Assembly (NCBI RefSeq): GCF_000423225.1
Contig: NZ_AUHO01000010.1
Location: 434,001 to 498,000, forward strand
Origin: Kaistia adipata DSM 17808
Lineage (GTDB): Bacteria; Pseudomonadota; Alphaproteobacteria; Rhizobiales; Kaistiaceae
Length of the DNA: 64,000 bases
Direction of reading: 5' to 3'
In this document: positions 1 to 8,852 of the stretch, one piece after another
Numbering within the stretch: position 1 is the first letter of the stretch
Layout: every line of letters begins with the position of its first letter
Position numbers and translations under genes: made by a program
Notes under the pieces: model-generated
Seen by the model: only the letters and a program-made list of their open reading frames with translations
Told to the model about the DNA's origin: nothing
Database searches by the model: none

Positions 1-2534
1 AGAAGGCCGGCAAGGACGACATCCGTCTCACGCTCAGCCTGATCGGCGAAGCGGATCACGACGAGGTCGCCGGCGTCGATTTCCCCTTCTTCGGCGGCGC
101 GGCTAGCAACGGTTTCGAGGTCGACAGCCGCGGCGAGGTGCTGACCCGCAACGTGCCGGCGAAGCGCCTCAAGCTGGCCGACGGCGAGGAGGTGCTGGTC
201 GCCACGGTCTTCGATCTCTTTTGCGCCAATTACAGCCTCGACCGGGGCCTCGGCGGCGCGCATGTCACGGCGGATTACGATGCCGACGTGCCGTTCACGC
301 CGGCCTGGGCCGAGCGCATCACTGGCGTGCGCCGCGACAAGATCATCCAGGTGGCGCGCGAATTCGCCGCCAATGCCGAAAAGACCAATGGCCGCTCCAT
401 GATTATCATCGGCGCCGGCATGAACCACTGGTTCAACATGGACATGAATTACCGCGCGGCCATCAACATGCTGGTGATGTGCGGCTGCGTCGGCCAGTCG
501 GGCGGCGGCTGGTCGCATTATGTCGGCCAGGAGAAGCTGCGCCCGCAGACCGGTTGGACGGCGCTCGCCTTCGCGCTCGACTGGGCGCGCCCGCCGCGCC
601 ACATGAACGCCACCTCGGCCTGGTACGCCCATACCGACCAGTGGCGCTACGAGACGGTCGGCGCGGCCGAAATCCTGTCGCCGACGGCCCCGGCCGGCGA
701 TTGGCACAAGCTCAGCCTGATCGACTACAATATCCGCGCCGAGCGCATGGGCTGGCTGCCCTCGGCGCCGCAGTTGAAGACCAATCCGCTCGAGGTCGGC
801 CGCGCGGCCAAGGCCGCCGGCGTCGAGGCGAAGGATTATGTCGCCGAGAGGCTGAAATCCGGCGCGTTGCAGATGTCCTGCGAGGACCCGGACGCGCCCG
901 AGAACTGGCCGCGCAACCTGTTCGTCTGGCGCTCGAACCTGCTCGGCTCCTCCGGCAAGGGCCATGAATATTTCCTCAAGCACCTGCTCGGCACCGATCA
1001 CGGCGTGCAGGGCAAGGATCTGGGCGCCGAGGGCGGCGCGAAGCCGGTCGAAGCCGTCTGGCGCGACCAGGCGCCAGAAGGAAAGCTCGACCTCCTGGTG
1101 ACGATCGACTTCCGCATGTCGACCACCGCCGTCTATGCCGACATCGTGCTGCCGACGGCGAGCTGGTACGAGAAGGACGACATGAACACGTCCGACATGC
1201 ACCCGTTCATCCACCCCCTGCAGGCGGCGGTGGACCCGGCCTACGAGTCGAAGACCGACTGGGAAATCTTCAAGGCGATCGCGAAGAAATTCTCGGAAGT
1301 CGCGCCAGAGATCCTTGGGCTGGAGACGGATGTGGTGCAGTTGCCGCTGCAGCACGACAGTCCCGGCGAGCTGGCGCAAGGCCTGGTGCGCGACTGGAAA
1401 CAGGGCCAGTGCGACCTGATCCCCGGCCGCACGGCGCCGGCCTATATCGCGATCGAGCGCGATTATCCGAACATTTACAAGCGCTTCACTGCCATCGGGC
1501 CGCTGATGGAGAAGATCGGCAATGGCGGCAAGGGCATCGCCTGGGACACGAAGGAGGAGGTGCATCACCTCAAGGCGCTGAACGGCACCGTGACCGAGGA
1601 GGGCGCGACCAAGGGCATGGCAAGGCTCGACACGGCCATCGACGCCGCCGAGATGATCCTGATGCTCGCCCCCGAGACCAACGGCGAGGTGGCGGTGAAG
1701 GCGTGGGACGCGCTCAGCAAGGCGACCGGCCGCAGCCATCGCCATCTGGCCGAGGTCAAGGAGGACGAGAAGATCCGCTTCCGCGACATCGCCGCGCAGC
1801 CGAGGAAGATCATCTCCTCGCCGACATGGTCGGGCATCGAGAGCGAGGAGGTCTGCTACAATGCCGGCTGGACCAATGTGCACGAATTGATTCCGTGGCG
1901 CACCGTCACCGGCCGGCAGCAGCTCTATCAGGACCATGAATGGATGCGGGCCTTCGGCGAGGGCTTCGTCACCTGGCGGCCGCCCTTGGACCTGAAGACG
2001 GTGGGCGAGGCGGCGAGACGGCCGCTGGCGGCGGGCGAGCCGCATGTGGTGCTGAACTTCCTCACCCCGCACCAGAAATGGGGCATCCACTCCACCTATA
2101 CCGACAACCTCCTGATGCTGACGCTCAACCGCGGCGGCCCGGTGGTGTGGATTTCCGAGGTCGACGCCAAGAAGGCCGGGCTGGTCGACAACGACTGGGT
2201 CGAGGTCTTCAACCTCAACGGCGCCATCACCGCGCGCGCGGTGGTCAGCCAGCGGATGAAGGAGGGCTCGATGTTCATGTATCACGCGCAGGAGAAGATC
2301 GTGAACACGCCCGGCAGCCAGGTGACCGGCAAGCGCGGCGGCATCCACAACTCCGTCACCCGCATCGTGCTGAAGCCCACCCACATGATCGGCGGCTATG
2401 CCCAGCTTGCGTATGGCTTCAACTATTACGGCACGGTCGGCTCCAACCGCGACGAGTTCGTGATCGTGCGCAAATTGTCCAAGGTCGATTGGCTCGACCA
2501 GCCCGCAATCCAGACGACGGAGGCCGCGGAATGA
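1..2534 (+). CDS. narG: Respiratory nitrate reductase alpha subunit, 5' truncated by the window edge
   Basis: This is the C-terminal part of the large molybdopterin (bis-MGD) catalytic subunit that reduces nitrate to nitrite at the cytoplasmic face of the membrane-bound NarGHI complex. The reading frame is open from the first bases of the window, so the N-terminus and its Fe-S ligands lie upstream. About 840 residues are visible, roughly two thirds of a normal NarG of about 1,240 residues. The stretch around 1140-1215 (ADIVLPTASWYEKDDMNTSD) is characteristic of NarG, as is the C-terminal molydopterin-binding segment rich in Gly, Asn and His (about 2050-2430). The stop codon overlaps the narH start in an ATGA junction. 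The family assignment is firm; only the 5' extent is unknown. Confidence 0.96.
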   Translation, partial: KAGKDDIRLTLSLIGEADHDEVAGVDFPFFGGAASNGFEVDSRGEVLTRNVPAKRLKLADGEEVLVATVFDLFCANYSLDRGLGGAHVTADYDADVPFTPAWAERITGVRRDKIIQVAREFAANAEKTNGRSMIIIGAGMNHWFNMDMNYRAAINMLVMCGCVGQSGGGWSHYVGQEKLRPQTGWTALAFALDWARPPRHMNATSAWYAHTDQWRYETVGAAEILSPTAPAGDWHKLSLIDYNIRAERMGWLPSAPQLKTNPLEVGRAAKAAGVEAKDYVAERLKSGALQMSCEDPDAPENWPRNLFVWRSNLLGSSGKGHEYFLKHLLGTDHGVQGKDLGAEGGAKPVEAVWRDQAPEGKLDLLVTIDFRMSTTAVYADIVLPTASWYEKDDMNTSDMHPFIHPLQAAVDPAYESKTDWEIFKAIAKKFSEVAPEILGLETDVVQLPLQHDSPGELAQGLVRDWKQGQCDLIPGRTAPAYIAIERDYPNIYKRFTAIGPLMEKIGNGGKGIAWDTKEEVHHLKALNGTVTEEGATKGMARLDTAIDAAEMILMLAPETNGEVAVKAWDALSKATGRSHRHLAEVKEDEKIRFRDIAAQPRKIISSPTWSGIESEEVCYNAGWTNVHELIPWRTVTGRQQLYQDHEWMRAFGEGFVTWRPPLDLKTVGEAARRPLAAGEPHVVLNFLTPHQKWGIHSTYTDNLLMLTLNRGGPVVWISEVDAKKAGLVDNDWVEVFNLNGAITARAVVSQRMKEGSMFMYHAQEKIVNTPGSQVTGKRGGIHNSVTRIVLKPTHMIGGYAQLAYGFNYYGTVGSNRDEFVIVRKLSKVDWLDQPAIQTTEAAE

Positions 2535-4051
2535 AGGTACGTGCTCAAATCGGAATGGTGCTGAACCTCGATAAATGCATCGGCTGTCACACCTGCTCCG
2601 TCACCTGCAAGAACGTCTGGACCAGCCGTGAAGGCGTGGAATACGCCTGGTTCAACAATGTCGAAACCAAGCCGGGTATCGGCTATCCCAAGGACTGGGA
2701 GAACCAGAAGCGCTGGAACGGTGGCTGGAGGCGAACAAAAAGCGGCGCTCTGCAACCGAAGCAGGGCGGAAAATGGCGCATTCTTGCCAATATCTTTGCC
2801 AATCCCGACCTGCCCGAGATCGACGATTTCTACGAGCCGTTCGATTTCGACTACGACCACTTGAAATCCGCGCCGGAAATGAAGGCGTTCCCGACCGCAC
2901 GCCCGCGCTCGAAGATTTCCGGCGAGCGCATGGAAAAGATCGAGTGGGGGCCGAACTGGGAGGAAATCCTCGGCGGCGAGTTCGAGAAGCGCTCGAAGGA
3001 CTATAATTTCGAAGGCATCCAGAAGGAGATCTACGGCCAGTACGAGAACACCTTCATGATGTATCTGCCCAGGCTGTGCGAGCATTGCCTCAACCCGGCC
3101 TGCGTCGCCTCCTGCCCGTCCGGCGCGATCTACAAGCGCGAGGATGACGGCGTCGTGCTGATCGACCAGGAGAAATGCCGGGGCTGGCGCATGTGCGTGT
3201 CGGGCTGCCCCTACAAGAAAATCTACTACAACTGGTCGACCGGCAAATCCGAGAAATGCACGCTGTGCTATCCGCGGCTGGAAAGCGGTCTGCCAACCGT
3301 CTGCTCGGAAACCTGCGTCGGCCGCATCCGCTATCTGGGTGTCATGCTCTACGATGCAGACCGCATCGCCGATGCCGCGAGCGTGGAGAATGAGAAGGAC
3401 CTCTACGACGCGCAGCTCGGCGTCTTCCTCGATCCGAACGACCCCCAAGTGATCGCGGCAGCGCGCGCCGAGGGCATCCCCGAGGATTGGATCAAGAGCG
3501 CGCAGAACTCGCCGATCTGGAAAATGGCGATGGAGTGGAAGATCGCCTTCCCGCTGCATCCCGAATACCGCACCCTGCCGATGGTCTGGTACGTGCCACC
3601 GCTGTCGCCGATCCAGAATGCGGCCGAGGCGGGACGGATCGCCGCGCAGGACGACATGCCGGACGTGCGCTCCTTGCGCATTCCGGTGCGCTATCTCGCC
3701 AATATGCTGACGGCCGGAGACGAGGCGCCGATCGTCTCGGCACTGGAGCGAATGCTGGCCATGCGCTCCTACATGCGCTCCAAGACCGTGGACGGCGTCG
3801 TCAATCTCGGTGTCGCCAAGCGGGTCGGCATGGTGCCGCAGCAGATTGACGAGATGTACCAGTTGCTGGCGATCGCCAATTACGAGGACCGCTTCGTCAT
3901 CCCGACCACGCATCGCGAGCTGGTCGAGGATGCCTACGACCTCAGGAGCGGCTGCGGTTTCACCGACGGCAACGGCTGCTCGGCGGGCCATTCGGGTCAG
4001 TCGCTGTTCGGGGCCAAGAAGTTTCGCAGCCCGCAGGAGTTCATCGCATGA
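2531..4051 (+). CDS. narH: Nitrate reductase beta subunit (Fe-S electron transfer)
   Basis: NarH carries electrons from the NarI hemes to NarG through four Fe-S clusters. The 506-residue product has the expected cysteine groups: C16, C19, C22 and C26 (CIGCHTCSVTC); then CEHCLNPACVASCP; then CRGWRMCVSGCP, in which Trp replaces one Cys as usual for the NarH [3Fe-4S] site; and finally CTLCYPRLESGLPTVCSETC. The length is typical of the family. The ATG overlaps the narG stop by 4 bases and the stop overlaps the narJ start in the same way, so translation of the three genes is probably coupled. No signal peptide is present, in keeping with a cytoplasmic-side subunit. Confidence 0.97.
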   Translation: MKVRAQIGMVLNLDKCIGCHTCSVTCKNVWTSREGVEYAWFNNVETKPGIGYPKDWENQKRWNGGWRRTKSGALQPKQGGKWRILANIFANPDLPEIDDFYEPFDFDYDHLKSAPEMKAFPTARPRSKISGERMEKIEWGPNWEEILGGEFEKRSKDYNFEGIQKEIYGQYENTFMMYLPRLCEHCLNPACVASCPSGAIYKREDDGVVLIDQEKCRGWRMCVSGCPYKKIYYNWSTGKSEKCTLCYPRLESGLPTVCSETCVGRIRYLGVMLYDADRIADAASVENEKDLYDAQLGVFLDPNDPQVIAAARAEGIPEDWIKSAQNSPIWKMAMEWKIAFPLHPEYRTLPMVWYVPPLSPIQNAAEAGRIAAQDDMPDVRSLRIPVRYLANMLTAGDEAPIVSALERMLAMRSYMRSKTVDGVVNLGVAKRVGMVPQQIDEMYQLLAIANYEDRFVIPTTHRELVEDAYDLRSGCGFTDGNGCSAGHSGQSLFGAKKFRSPQEFIA

Positions 4052-4734
4052 AGACCTTCAAGGCGCTGTCGGCCCTGCTCAGCTATCCGAGTCACGATCT
4101 TCAGGAGGCGATTCCGGTGATCCGGGCGATCCTCGCCGAAGGTGTCGTGACGCCAGCCGCTGCCACCGCCCTGGAGCCGCTGCTCGCTTCACTGGAAAAC
4201 GGCGATCTCTACGATCTGCAGGAGCGCTACGTACTGCTGTTCGACCGTTCCCGCACCCTGTCGCTCAACCTGTTCGAGCATATCCATGGCGAAAGCCGCG
4301 ACCGGGGCGGGGCGATGGTCGACCTGCTGGAAACCTACCGCGCCGGCGGCTTCGATCTGGCGGGACCGGAGCTGCCCGACCACCTGCCGGTGTTGCTGGA
4401 GTTTCTCTCGATGCGGCCGCTGGCCGAGGCGCGCGAAATCTTGGCCGATGCGGGTCATATCCTGATCGCGCTCGCCGAGCGGCTGGCGCGGCGGGAGAGC
4501 GTCTATGCCGCCGTTTTCGAGGGGCTGGTCAAGCTTTCCTCCGCCGATCCAGCGGCCGAGGAGGCACAGGCCCTGCTGGCGCAACAGGACGACAACCCGG
4601 AGGATCTCGCCGCCCTCGACGCGGTCTGGGAAGAAGCGCAGGTGACCTTCGGCCCGGACCCGAACGCCGGCTGCCCGGTCAGCCGCGACATTCTTGCCCG
4701 CATGGAGCCCGCACCGGCGCGGGCCGCTCGGTGA
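4048..4734 (+). CDS. narJ: Nitrate reductase assembly chaperone NarJ
   Basis: NarJ is the dedicated chaperone (TorD/NarJ family) that binds NarG and allows cofactor insertion and membrane docking; it is not part of the final enzyme. The 228-residue, helix-rich, acidic protein begins with the NarJ-like segment FKALSALLSYPSHDLQEAI. It carries the central LFEHIHGESRDRGGAMVDLL region, which is the most conserved part of the family. The ATG overlaps the narH stop (ATGA), and narI follows after 13 bases. The context and motifs agree, so the call is secure. Confidence 0.95.
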   Translation: MKTFKALSALLSYPSHDLQEAIPVIRAILAEGVVTPAAATALEPLLASLENGDLYDLQERYVLLFDRSRTLSLNLFEHIHGESRDRGGAMVDLLETYRAGGFDLAGPELPDHLPVLLEFLSMRPLAEAREILADAGHILIALAERLARRESVYAAVFEGLVKLSSADPAAEEAQALLAQQDDNPEDLAALDAVWEEAQVTFGPDPNAGCPVSRDILARMEPAPARAAR

Positions 4735-4747
4735 ACAGGAGACCGCC

Positions 4748-5485
4748 ATGCATAATTTCGTCTTCGGCATCTATCCCTATATCGCCATCACGGTGATGGT
4801 GATGGCCAGCATCGCCCGCTATGAGCGCGACCCCTTCACCTGGAAGTCCAAGTCGAGCCAGCTGCTGCGCAAGCGCCAGTTCATCGCCGGTTCGGTGCTG
4901 TTCCATGTCGGCATCCTGACGATCTTCGGAGGCCATCTCGTTGGGCTGCTCACGCCGATCCAGGTGTTCGATTTTCTCGGCGTCAGCCACGAGGCCAAGC
5001 AGATTCTCGCCATCTCCGCCGGCGGCATCGCTGGAATCATGACCCTTGTCGGCGGCACGCTGCTGTTACATCGCAGGCTGTTCGATCCGCGCATCCGCGC
5101 CAATTCCACGCTCGCCGATACCGGCATCATGGTGCTTTTGATGGCCCAACTCCTGCTTGGGCTTGCCACCATCATCGTTTCGCTCGGCCATCTCGATGGC
5201 ACGGAGATGGTGAAGTTCATGAACTGGGCGCAGGCGATCATCTATATGCGCGCTGGCGCTGCGAACTTTATCGTCGACGTCAATCCGCTGTTCAAGGCGC
5301 ATATCGCCCTCGGGCTGACCATCTTCCTGCTGTTCCCCTTCACCCGGCTCGTTCACATGTTCTCGGCGCCGGTGCGCTATTTGTGGCGGCCGGGCTACCA
5401 GATCGTGCGCTCGCGGCGCGGCGCCAAACCCGCGCCGACCGGGCTTACGCCACTGCCGGGGCCGCGCATGGAGCCGGGCGAATGA
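4748..5485 (+). CDS. narI: Nitrate reductase gamma subunit (cytochrome b)
   Basis: NarI anchors the complex in the membrane, oxidises quinol and passes electrons through two b hemes to NarH. The 245-residue product has five hydrophobic segments. It has the family histidines in the first half (FHVGILTIFGGHLVGL) and near the C-terminus (AHIALGLTIFLLFPFTRLVH). I chose the ATG at 4748 because AGGAGA stands about 7 bases upstream; an in-frame extension to 4694 would overlap narJ and has no NarI-like sequence. The stop overlaps the next gene in an ATGA junction. Confidence 0.95.
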   Translation: MHNFVFGIYPYIAITVMVMASIARYERDPFTWKSKSSQLLRKRQFIAGSVLFHVGILTIFGGHLVGLLTPIQVFDFLGVSHEAKQILAISAGGIAGIMTLVGGTLLLHRRLFDPRIRANSTLADTGIMVLLMAQLLLGLATIIVSLGHLDGTEMVKFMNWAQAIIYMRAGAANFIVDVNPLFKAHIALGLTIFLLFPFTRLVHMFSAPVRYLWRPGYQIVRSRRGAKPAPTGLTPLPGPRMEPGE

Positions 5486-6318
5486 TTATCCTGGATCGCA
5501 CCGCCCGGCCGGAGCCGGTCACGGTCAACGGCGTGACCATCGCCCCCGAAGCCATTGCCGCCGAGGCGCAGAACCATCCGGCGCCCAAAGGTCAGCCCGG
5601 CTTTGCCTGGCGGGCGGCGGCGCGGGCGCTGGCGCTACGCGAGACGCTCCTGCAGGAGGCGCGCGCGCACGACATCGCGCCCGAGCCGATCGAGCTGGAA
5701 GAAGGGAAGTGGGAGACCGAAGAGGAAGCACTAATCCGCCAGCTGTTCGAGCGCACGATTGCCCCGGCTCCGGTCAACGAGGCGCCGCTGCGCGCGCTCT
5801 ACGATGCGGCGCCCGACCGGTTCCGCGGGCCATCGCTGTTCGAGGCCGCGCATATCCTCTTCGCCGCTGCGCCCGGCGACGCCGCCGGCAGGGCGTCGGC
5901 GCGCCAGCAAGCGGAAGCCGTGCTGGCGAACCTGCAGCGCGACCCCCGCCGCTTCGCTGAGCTGGCGGGCGAGTTCAGCGCCTGCTCTTCCCGCGCCAAT
6001 GGCGGGATGCTGGGCCAACTCGCCTCAGGCGATACGGTGCCGGAATTCGAAGCAGCGCTGTGTTCCATGGAGGAACAAAGCATCTCCGACGCGCCAGTAG
6101 AAAGCCGCTATGGGTTCCACCTGATCCGGCTTGACGCGCGTGTGCGTGGCGAGGTCTTGCCGTTCACGACCGTTCTGCCACATCTGCGCCAAGCGCAGGA
6201 AAAGGCAGATTGGGTGCGGGCGAGCCGCGCCTATGTCGAGGAGCTCGCGGCACGGTACCAGGTGGCGGGCGTCGATTTTGCAGGCCACCCCGCCGGGGAG
6301 GTGAAATTTTCGAAATGA
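5482..6318 (+). CDS. Parvulin-type peptidyl-prolyl cis-trans isomerase (PpiC/NifM-like)
   Basis: The 278-residue product has a PpiC rotamase domain at roughly residues 135-240. The typical signatures are an AAHILFAA-type start of the domain, FAELAGEFSACSSRANGGMLGQLASGDTVPEFEAAL in outline, and a GFHLIRLD ending. The N-terminal region is helical and resembles NifM/SurA-like chaperone arms. No signal peptide is evident, so it probably acts in the cytoplasm. Isomerases of this kind are common in alpha- and betaproteobacterial nar operons and are thought to help fold the nitrate reductase. The gene overlaps narI and moeA by 4 bases at each end, supporting cotranslation. The exact client is inferred. 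Confidence 0.85.
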   Translation: MIILDRTARPEPVTVNGVTIAPEAIAAEAQNHPAPKGQPGFAWRAAARALALRETLLQEARAHDIAPEPIELEEGKWETEEEALIRQLFERTIAPAPVNEAPLRALYDAAPDRFRGPSLFEAAHILFAAAPGDAAGRASARQQAEAVLANLQRDPRRFAELAGEFSACSSRANGGMLGQLASGDTVPEFEAALCSMEEQSISDAPVESRYGFHLIRLDARVRGEVLPFTTVLPHLRQAQEKADWVRASRAYVEELAARYQVAGVDFAGHPAGEVKFSK

Positions 6319-7598
6319 ACGACGCCCCCGCCCTGTCCGATCCCTTCCTTTGCGGCTGCGAAATCAAGCCTGAGATGGGCGCGCTGATTTCCGTCGACGC
6401 AGCTCTTCGCCGGGCTTTGGCGCTGGTCAAGCCAGTCGCGCAGGTGGAACGGCTGCCGCTGGAAAGGGCGCATGGCAGGGTACTGGGCGAGGCTGTGCGG
6501 TCGGGCGTCTCGCTCCCACTGTTCGACAGTTCCGCCATGGATGGTTACGCCGTCCGGCTTGCCGACCTTGCTGGCGAGGGGCCGTGGCGGCTGCGGGTGT
6601 CAGGGCGAGTGGCGGCCGGCGATACCGACAGCGGGCCGCTTCCGGCCGGCGCGGTGTTGCGCATCTTTACCGGTGCGGCCATCCCTCCGGGATGCGATGC
6701 GGTAGTCATCCAGGAGTTAGCACGGCTGGAAGGCGATACCGTCGAGATACAAAGGCGTCCCCGACCGAACGAAAATATTCGGCGCGCCGGTGAGGACCTG
6801 GTACTCGGTTCTGAATTTCTGCCAGTCGGCTGTCGCATAGGACCGCGCGTGGCTGCACTGCTCGCAGCGGCCGGTTGCAGCGAGGTGGTCGTCAGGCGTC
6901 GTATCCGGGTCGCCTTCTTCAGCACCGGCTCGGAATTGCGCGCACCGGGAACGCCGTTGGCGCCAGGGCAGATCTGGAACGCCAACCGCTATCATCTCCA
7001 GGGTTCCCTTGATCTTCCGTGGGTAGAGACAATCGACATGGGCGCCGTTCCCGACCAGCCCGACCGGTTGCGTGAAGCGCTGGAGCAGGCTTCCCGCGAT
7101 GCCGATCTGGTAGTGACCACCGGCGGAGTCTCCGTGGGGGATGAGGACCATATGCCCGCAGTGCTCAACGCCGCAGGCGGCAAGATTCACGTTATGAAAG
7201 TAGCGATGAAGCCCGGTAAGCCGCTCATCATCGGCCTCCTCGGTTCGGCGCTTTACATTGGTTTGCCGGGCAATCCGGTTTCAGCTTTCGTCGCCTGGTA
7301 TGTAATCGGAGCGCGTATCGCAGAGGCGCTGGCGGGTATCCGGAAGGCAAGGCCACCACGCTGCGTCGTGCGCGCGGACTTCGATCGCATCCGGAACCCG
7401 GGCCGTTGCGAGTTCCTGCCGGCCCGTCTCGGCAGCTATGACGAAGACGGAACCAGAAACGTGGAGATTACAGCCTCAGCCGTATCGCATCGGGTGGCGC
7501 TTCTGGCACAAGCCGATGGGCTGCTGCTGATCCCCTCGGAAACCCACCACATCCAGCGTGGCGATATGCTGGAATTTCTGCCGTTTTCGGACGGCTGA
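6315..7598 (+). CDS. moeA: Molybdopterin molybdenumtransferase MoeA
   Basis: MoeA inserts molybdate into adenylated molybdopterin, the last step before MGD formation for NarG. The 427-residue protein shows the MoeA signatures: the N-terminal LPLFDSSAMDGYAVR motif, TTGGVSVGDEDHMPAVL in the MoCF domain, the KPGKPLIIG stretch and GLPGNPVSAFVAWYV. The C-terminal domain IV is complete. The start at 6315 gives an N-terminal extension of about 35 residues before the conserved part; it overlaps the preceding stop (ATGA), which supports it. Having moeA in the operon suggests cofactor supply is matched to nitrate respiration. Confidence 0.95.
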   Translation: MNDAPALSDPFLCGCEIKPEMGALISVDAALRRALALVKPVAQVERLPLERAHGRVLGEAVRSGVSLPLFDSSAMDGYAVRLADLAGEGPWRLRVSGRVAAGDTDSGPLPAGAVLRIFTGAAIPPGCDAVVIQELARLEGDTVEIQRRPRPNENIRRAGEDLVLGSEFLPVGCRIGPRVAALLAAAGCSEVVVRRRIRVAFFSTGSELRAPGTPLAPGQIWNANRYHLQGSLDLPWVETIDMGAVPDQPDRLREALEQASRDADLVVTTGGVSVGDEDHMPAVLNAAGGKIHVMKVAMKPGKPLIIGLLGSALYIGLPGNPVSAFVAWYVIGARIAEALAGIRKARPPRCVVRADFDRIRNPGRCEFLPARLGSYDEDGTRNVEITASAVSHRVALLAQADGLLLIPSETHHIQRGDMLEFLPFSDG

Positions 7599-7615
7599 AC
7601 CCGAGGGAGAACGCG

Positions 7616-8185
7616 ATGAAGCTTGGCTATGTAACCATGCGGGGTCGCGGTCGGATCGACCTTCTTCTGGCCGACGTCGTCGACCGGCTTGAAGCGCATG
7701 GCGTGGCCCTGGCGGGCACCGTACAGACCAATATCGACCGAAGTGATCGCCCTCGGTGCGACATGGATCTGCGGTTGCTACCCGACGGTCCGGTGGTGCG
7801 CATCAGCGTTGACCGCGGTGCCCACGCGCGGGGCTGCCGACTGGATGCCGGTGTGTTGGAGCAATCGGTGCTGTGGGTTTCGAACGCTCTGGACGATGCC
7901 GAGATGCTGGTGGTCAACAAATTCGGCAAGCAGGAAGCGGAGGGCAAGGGTTTGACCGGTACGATCGCGGACGCTCTCGAACGCGGTCTTCCGGTACTCG
8001 TAGGTGTAAACGGTCTGAACCTGCCAGCCTTCTTAGAATTTGCCGGGGGAATGGCGCAGGAGTTGGCACCAGATGCGGCACTGATCGTGGACTGGTGCTT
8101 CGCCATCCTGACAGGGATAGGCTCGAAGAACGAGTTCAATCAGTTGGAGAGTTCGATGCGTTCGGCGCCGATCAGCTCCCGGTAA
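7616..8185 (+). CDS. DUF2478 protein, putative molybdenum-related P-loop-like protein
   Basis: The 189-residue product matches the DUF2478 family as I recognise it: an N-terminal GYVTMRGRGRIDLLLADV region, a central CDMDLRLLPDGPVVRIS block with conserved Cys and Asp residues, then EMLVVNKFGKQEAEGKGL and a C-terminal DWCFAIL. Family members sit near molybdate transport or molybdoenzyme genes, but no reaction has been established to my knowledge. Here the gene follows moeA by 17 bases and has a GAGGGAGAACGCG ribosome-binding region before the ATG. A role in molybdenum handling is inferred from context only. Confidence 0.75.
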   Translation: MKLGYVTMRGRGRIDLLLADVVDRLEAHGVALAGTVQTNIDRSDRPRCDMDLRLLPDGPVVRISVDRGAHARGCRLDAGVLEQSVLWVSNALDDAEMLVVNKFGKQEAEGKGLTGTIADALERGLPVLVGVNGLNLPAFLEFAGGMAQELAPDAALIVDWCFAILTGIGSKNEFNQLESSMRSAPISSR

Positions 8186-8230
8186 TAAAAATACGGCTGG
8201 AAAGACCAGGACACAGGGCAAAGTATAAAT

Positions 8231-8428
8231 CTAGGCCGCCGGCTTTCCGGGCAGGTTGATGTACAGCGCGCGGCCTCCTATCCCTACGGTCTGGCGCGAT
8301 AGGTTGGTGGTTGGAACCCGAGACAGGCCTGCCCGGCGTATCAGTTCACCAAAACGCGAAAGCTCCCGGGCCATGAGTTCGCGCAAGATTTCTGGTGTGG
8401 GGTCGGGCGGCGCATAGCCGAAGCCAAT
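8231..8428 (-). pseudogene. mogA: 3' remnant of mogA (molybdopterin adenylyltransferase)
   Basis: Reading the minus strand, the frame that stops at 8231-8233 encodes about 66 residues that look like the end of MogA/MoaB. They include a PPDPTPEILRELMARELS stretch (the family has APRDVTPEA here), RFGELIRRAGLSRVPTTNLS and the terminal ALYINLPGKPAA. An in-frame stop at 8429-8431 cuts it off, there is no start codon, and the N-terminal two thirds with the conserved nucleotide-binding motifs are missing. It lies antisense to, and just beyond, the nar-moeA-DUF2478 operon. I read it as the leftover of a lost moco gene at a rearrangement point. Confidence 0.7.
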
Positions 8429-8444
8429 TCAAAAGCAGCCGTTA

Positions 8445-8852
8445 TCAGCATTTCTGTTGCAGCAATCGATCGATGCCATTCAACGAGCGCATGATCGAGG
8501 GATGGTCCGAAATACTGTAAAGGATGTGCCGTCCATCGCGGCGCGTGCGAACAAATCCTGCGTTACGAAGTTTCGCCAGATGCTGCGAGAGCGATGGTTG
8601 CCTGATATCGAGACCTATCCCGATTTCTTCTACCGAATGCTCTCCACCGGTCAGCAAGTAGTGAAGAATGAGCAAGCGCTTGTCGTTTGCGAGTAGTTTC
8701 AAGAAAGCTGCGGCTTCGTCCTTCCTCATCAACGCAACGCAAATGCGTTGAAGCTCTGGAAAGAAGGATGGTTGATCCGGCAAACCGGAATTGCCGGGCT
8801 CAAGCTGGGTTGCCGTTCGCTTGCTTCGCTGCTCCATCATCATTTCCTCCAT
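8445..8852 (-). CDS. ArsR-family transcriptional regulator (first of a tandem pair)
   Basis: The 135-residue protein has the winged-helix ArsR fold: LKLLANDKRLLILHYLL, then the recognition region RQPSLSQHLAKLRNAG and the wing VRTRRDGRHILYSIS. Unlike its neighbour it lacks a Cys in the helix-2 position (LHYLL), although it has Cys in the N-terminal extension (RICVAL) and at the very C-terminus (LLQQKC). The effector cannot be predicted. The N-terminus overlaps the end of the next ArsR gene by 53 bases. A GGAGG sits inside the first codons, so the true start may be the fifth or sixth Met codon (around 8840 or 8837) rather than 8852. Confidence 0.85.
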   Translation of the reverse strand: MEEMMMEQRSKRTATQLEPGNSGLPDQPSFFPELQRICVALMRKDEAAAFLKLLANDKRLLILHYLLTGGEHSVEEIGIGLDIRQPSLSQHLAKLRNAGFVRTRRDGRHILYSISDHPSIMRSLNGIDRLLQQKC

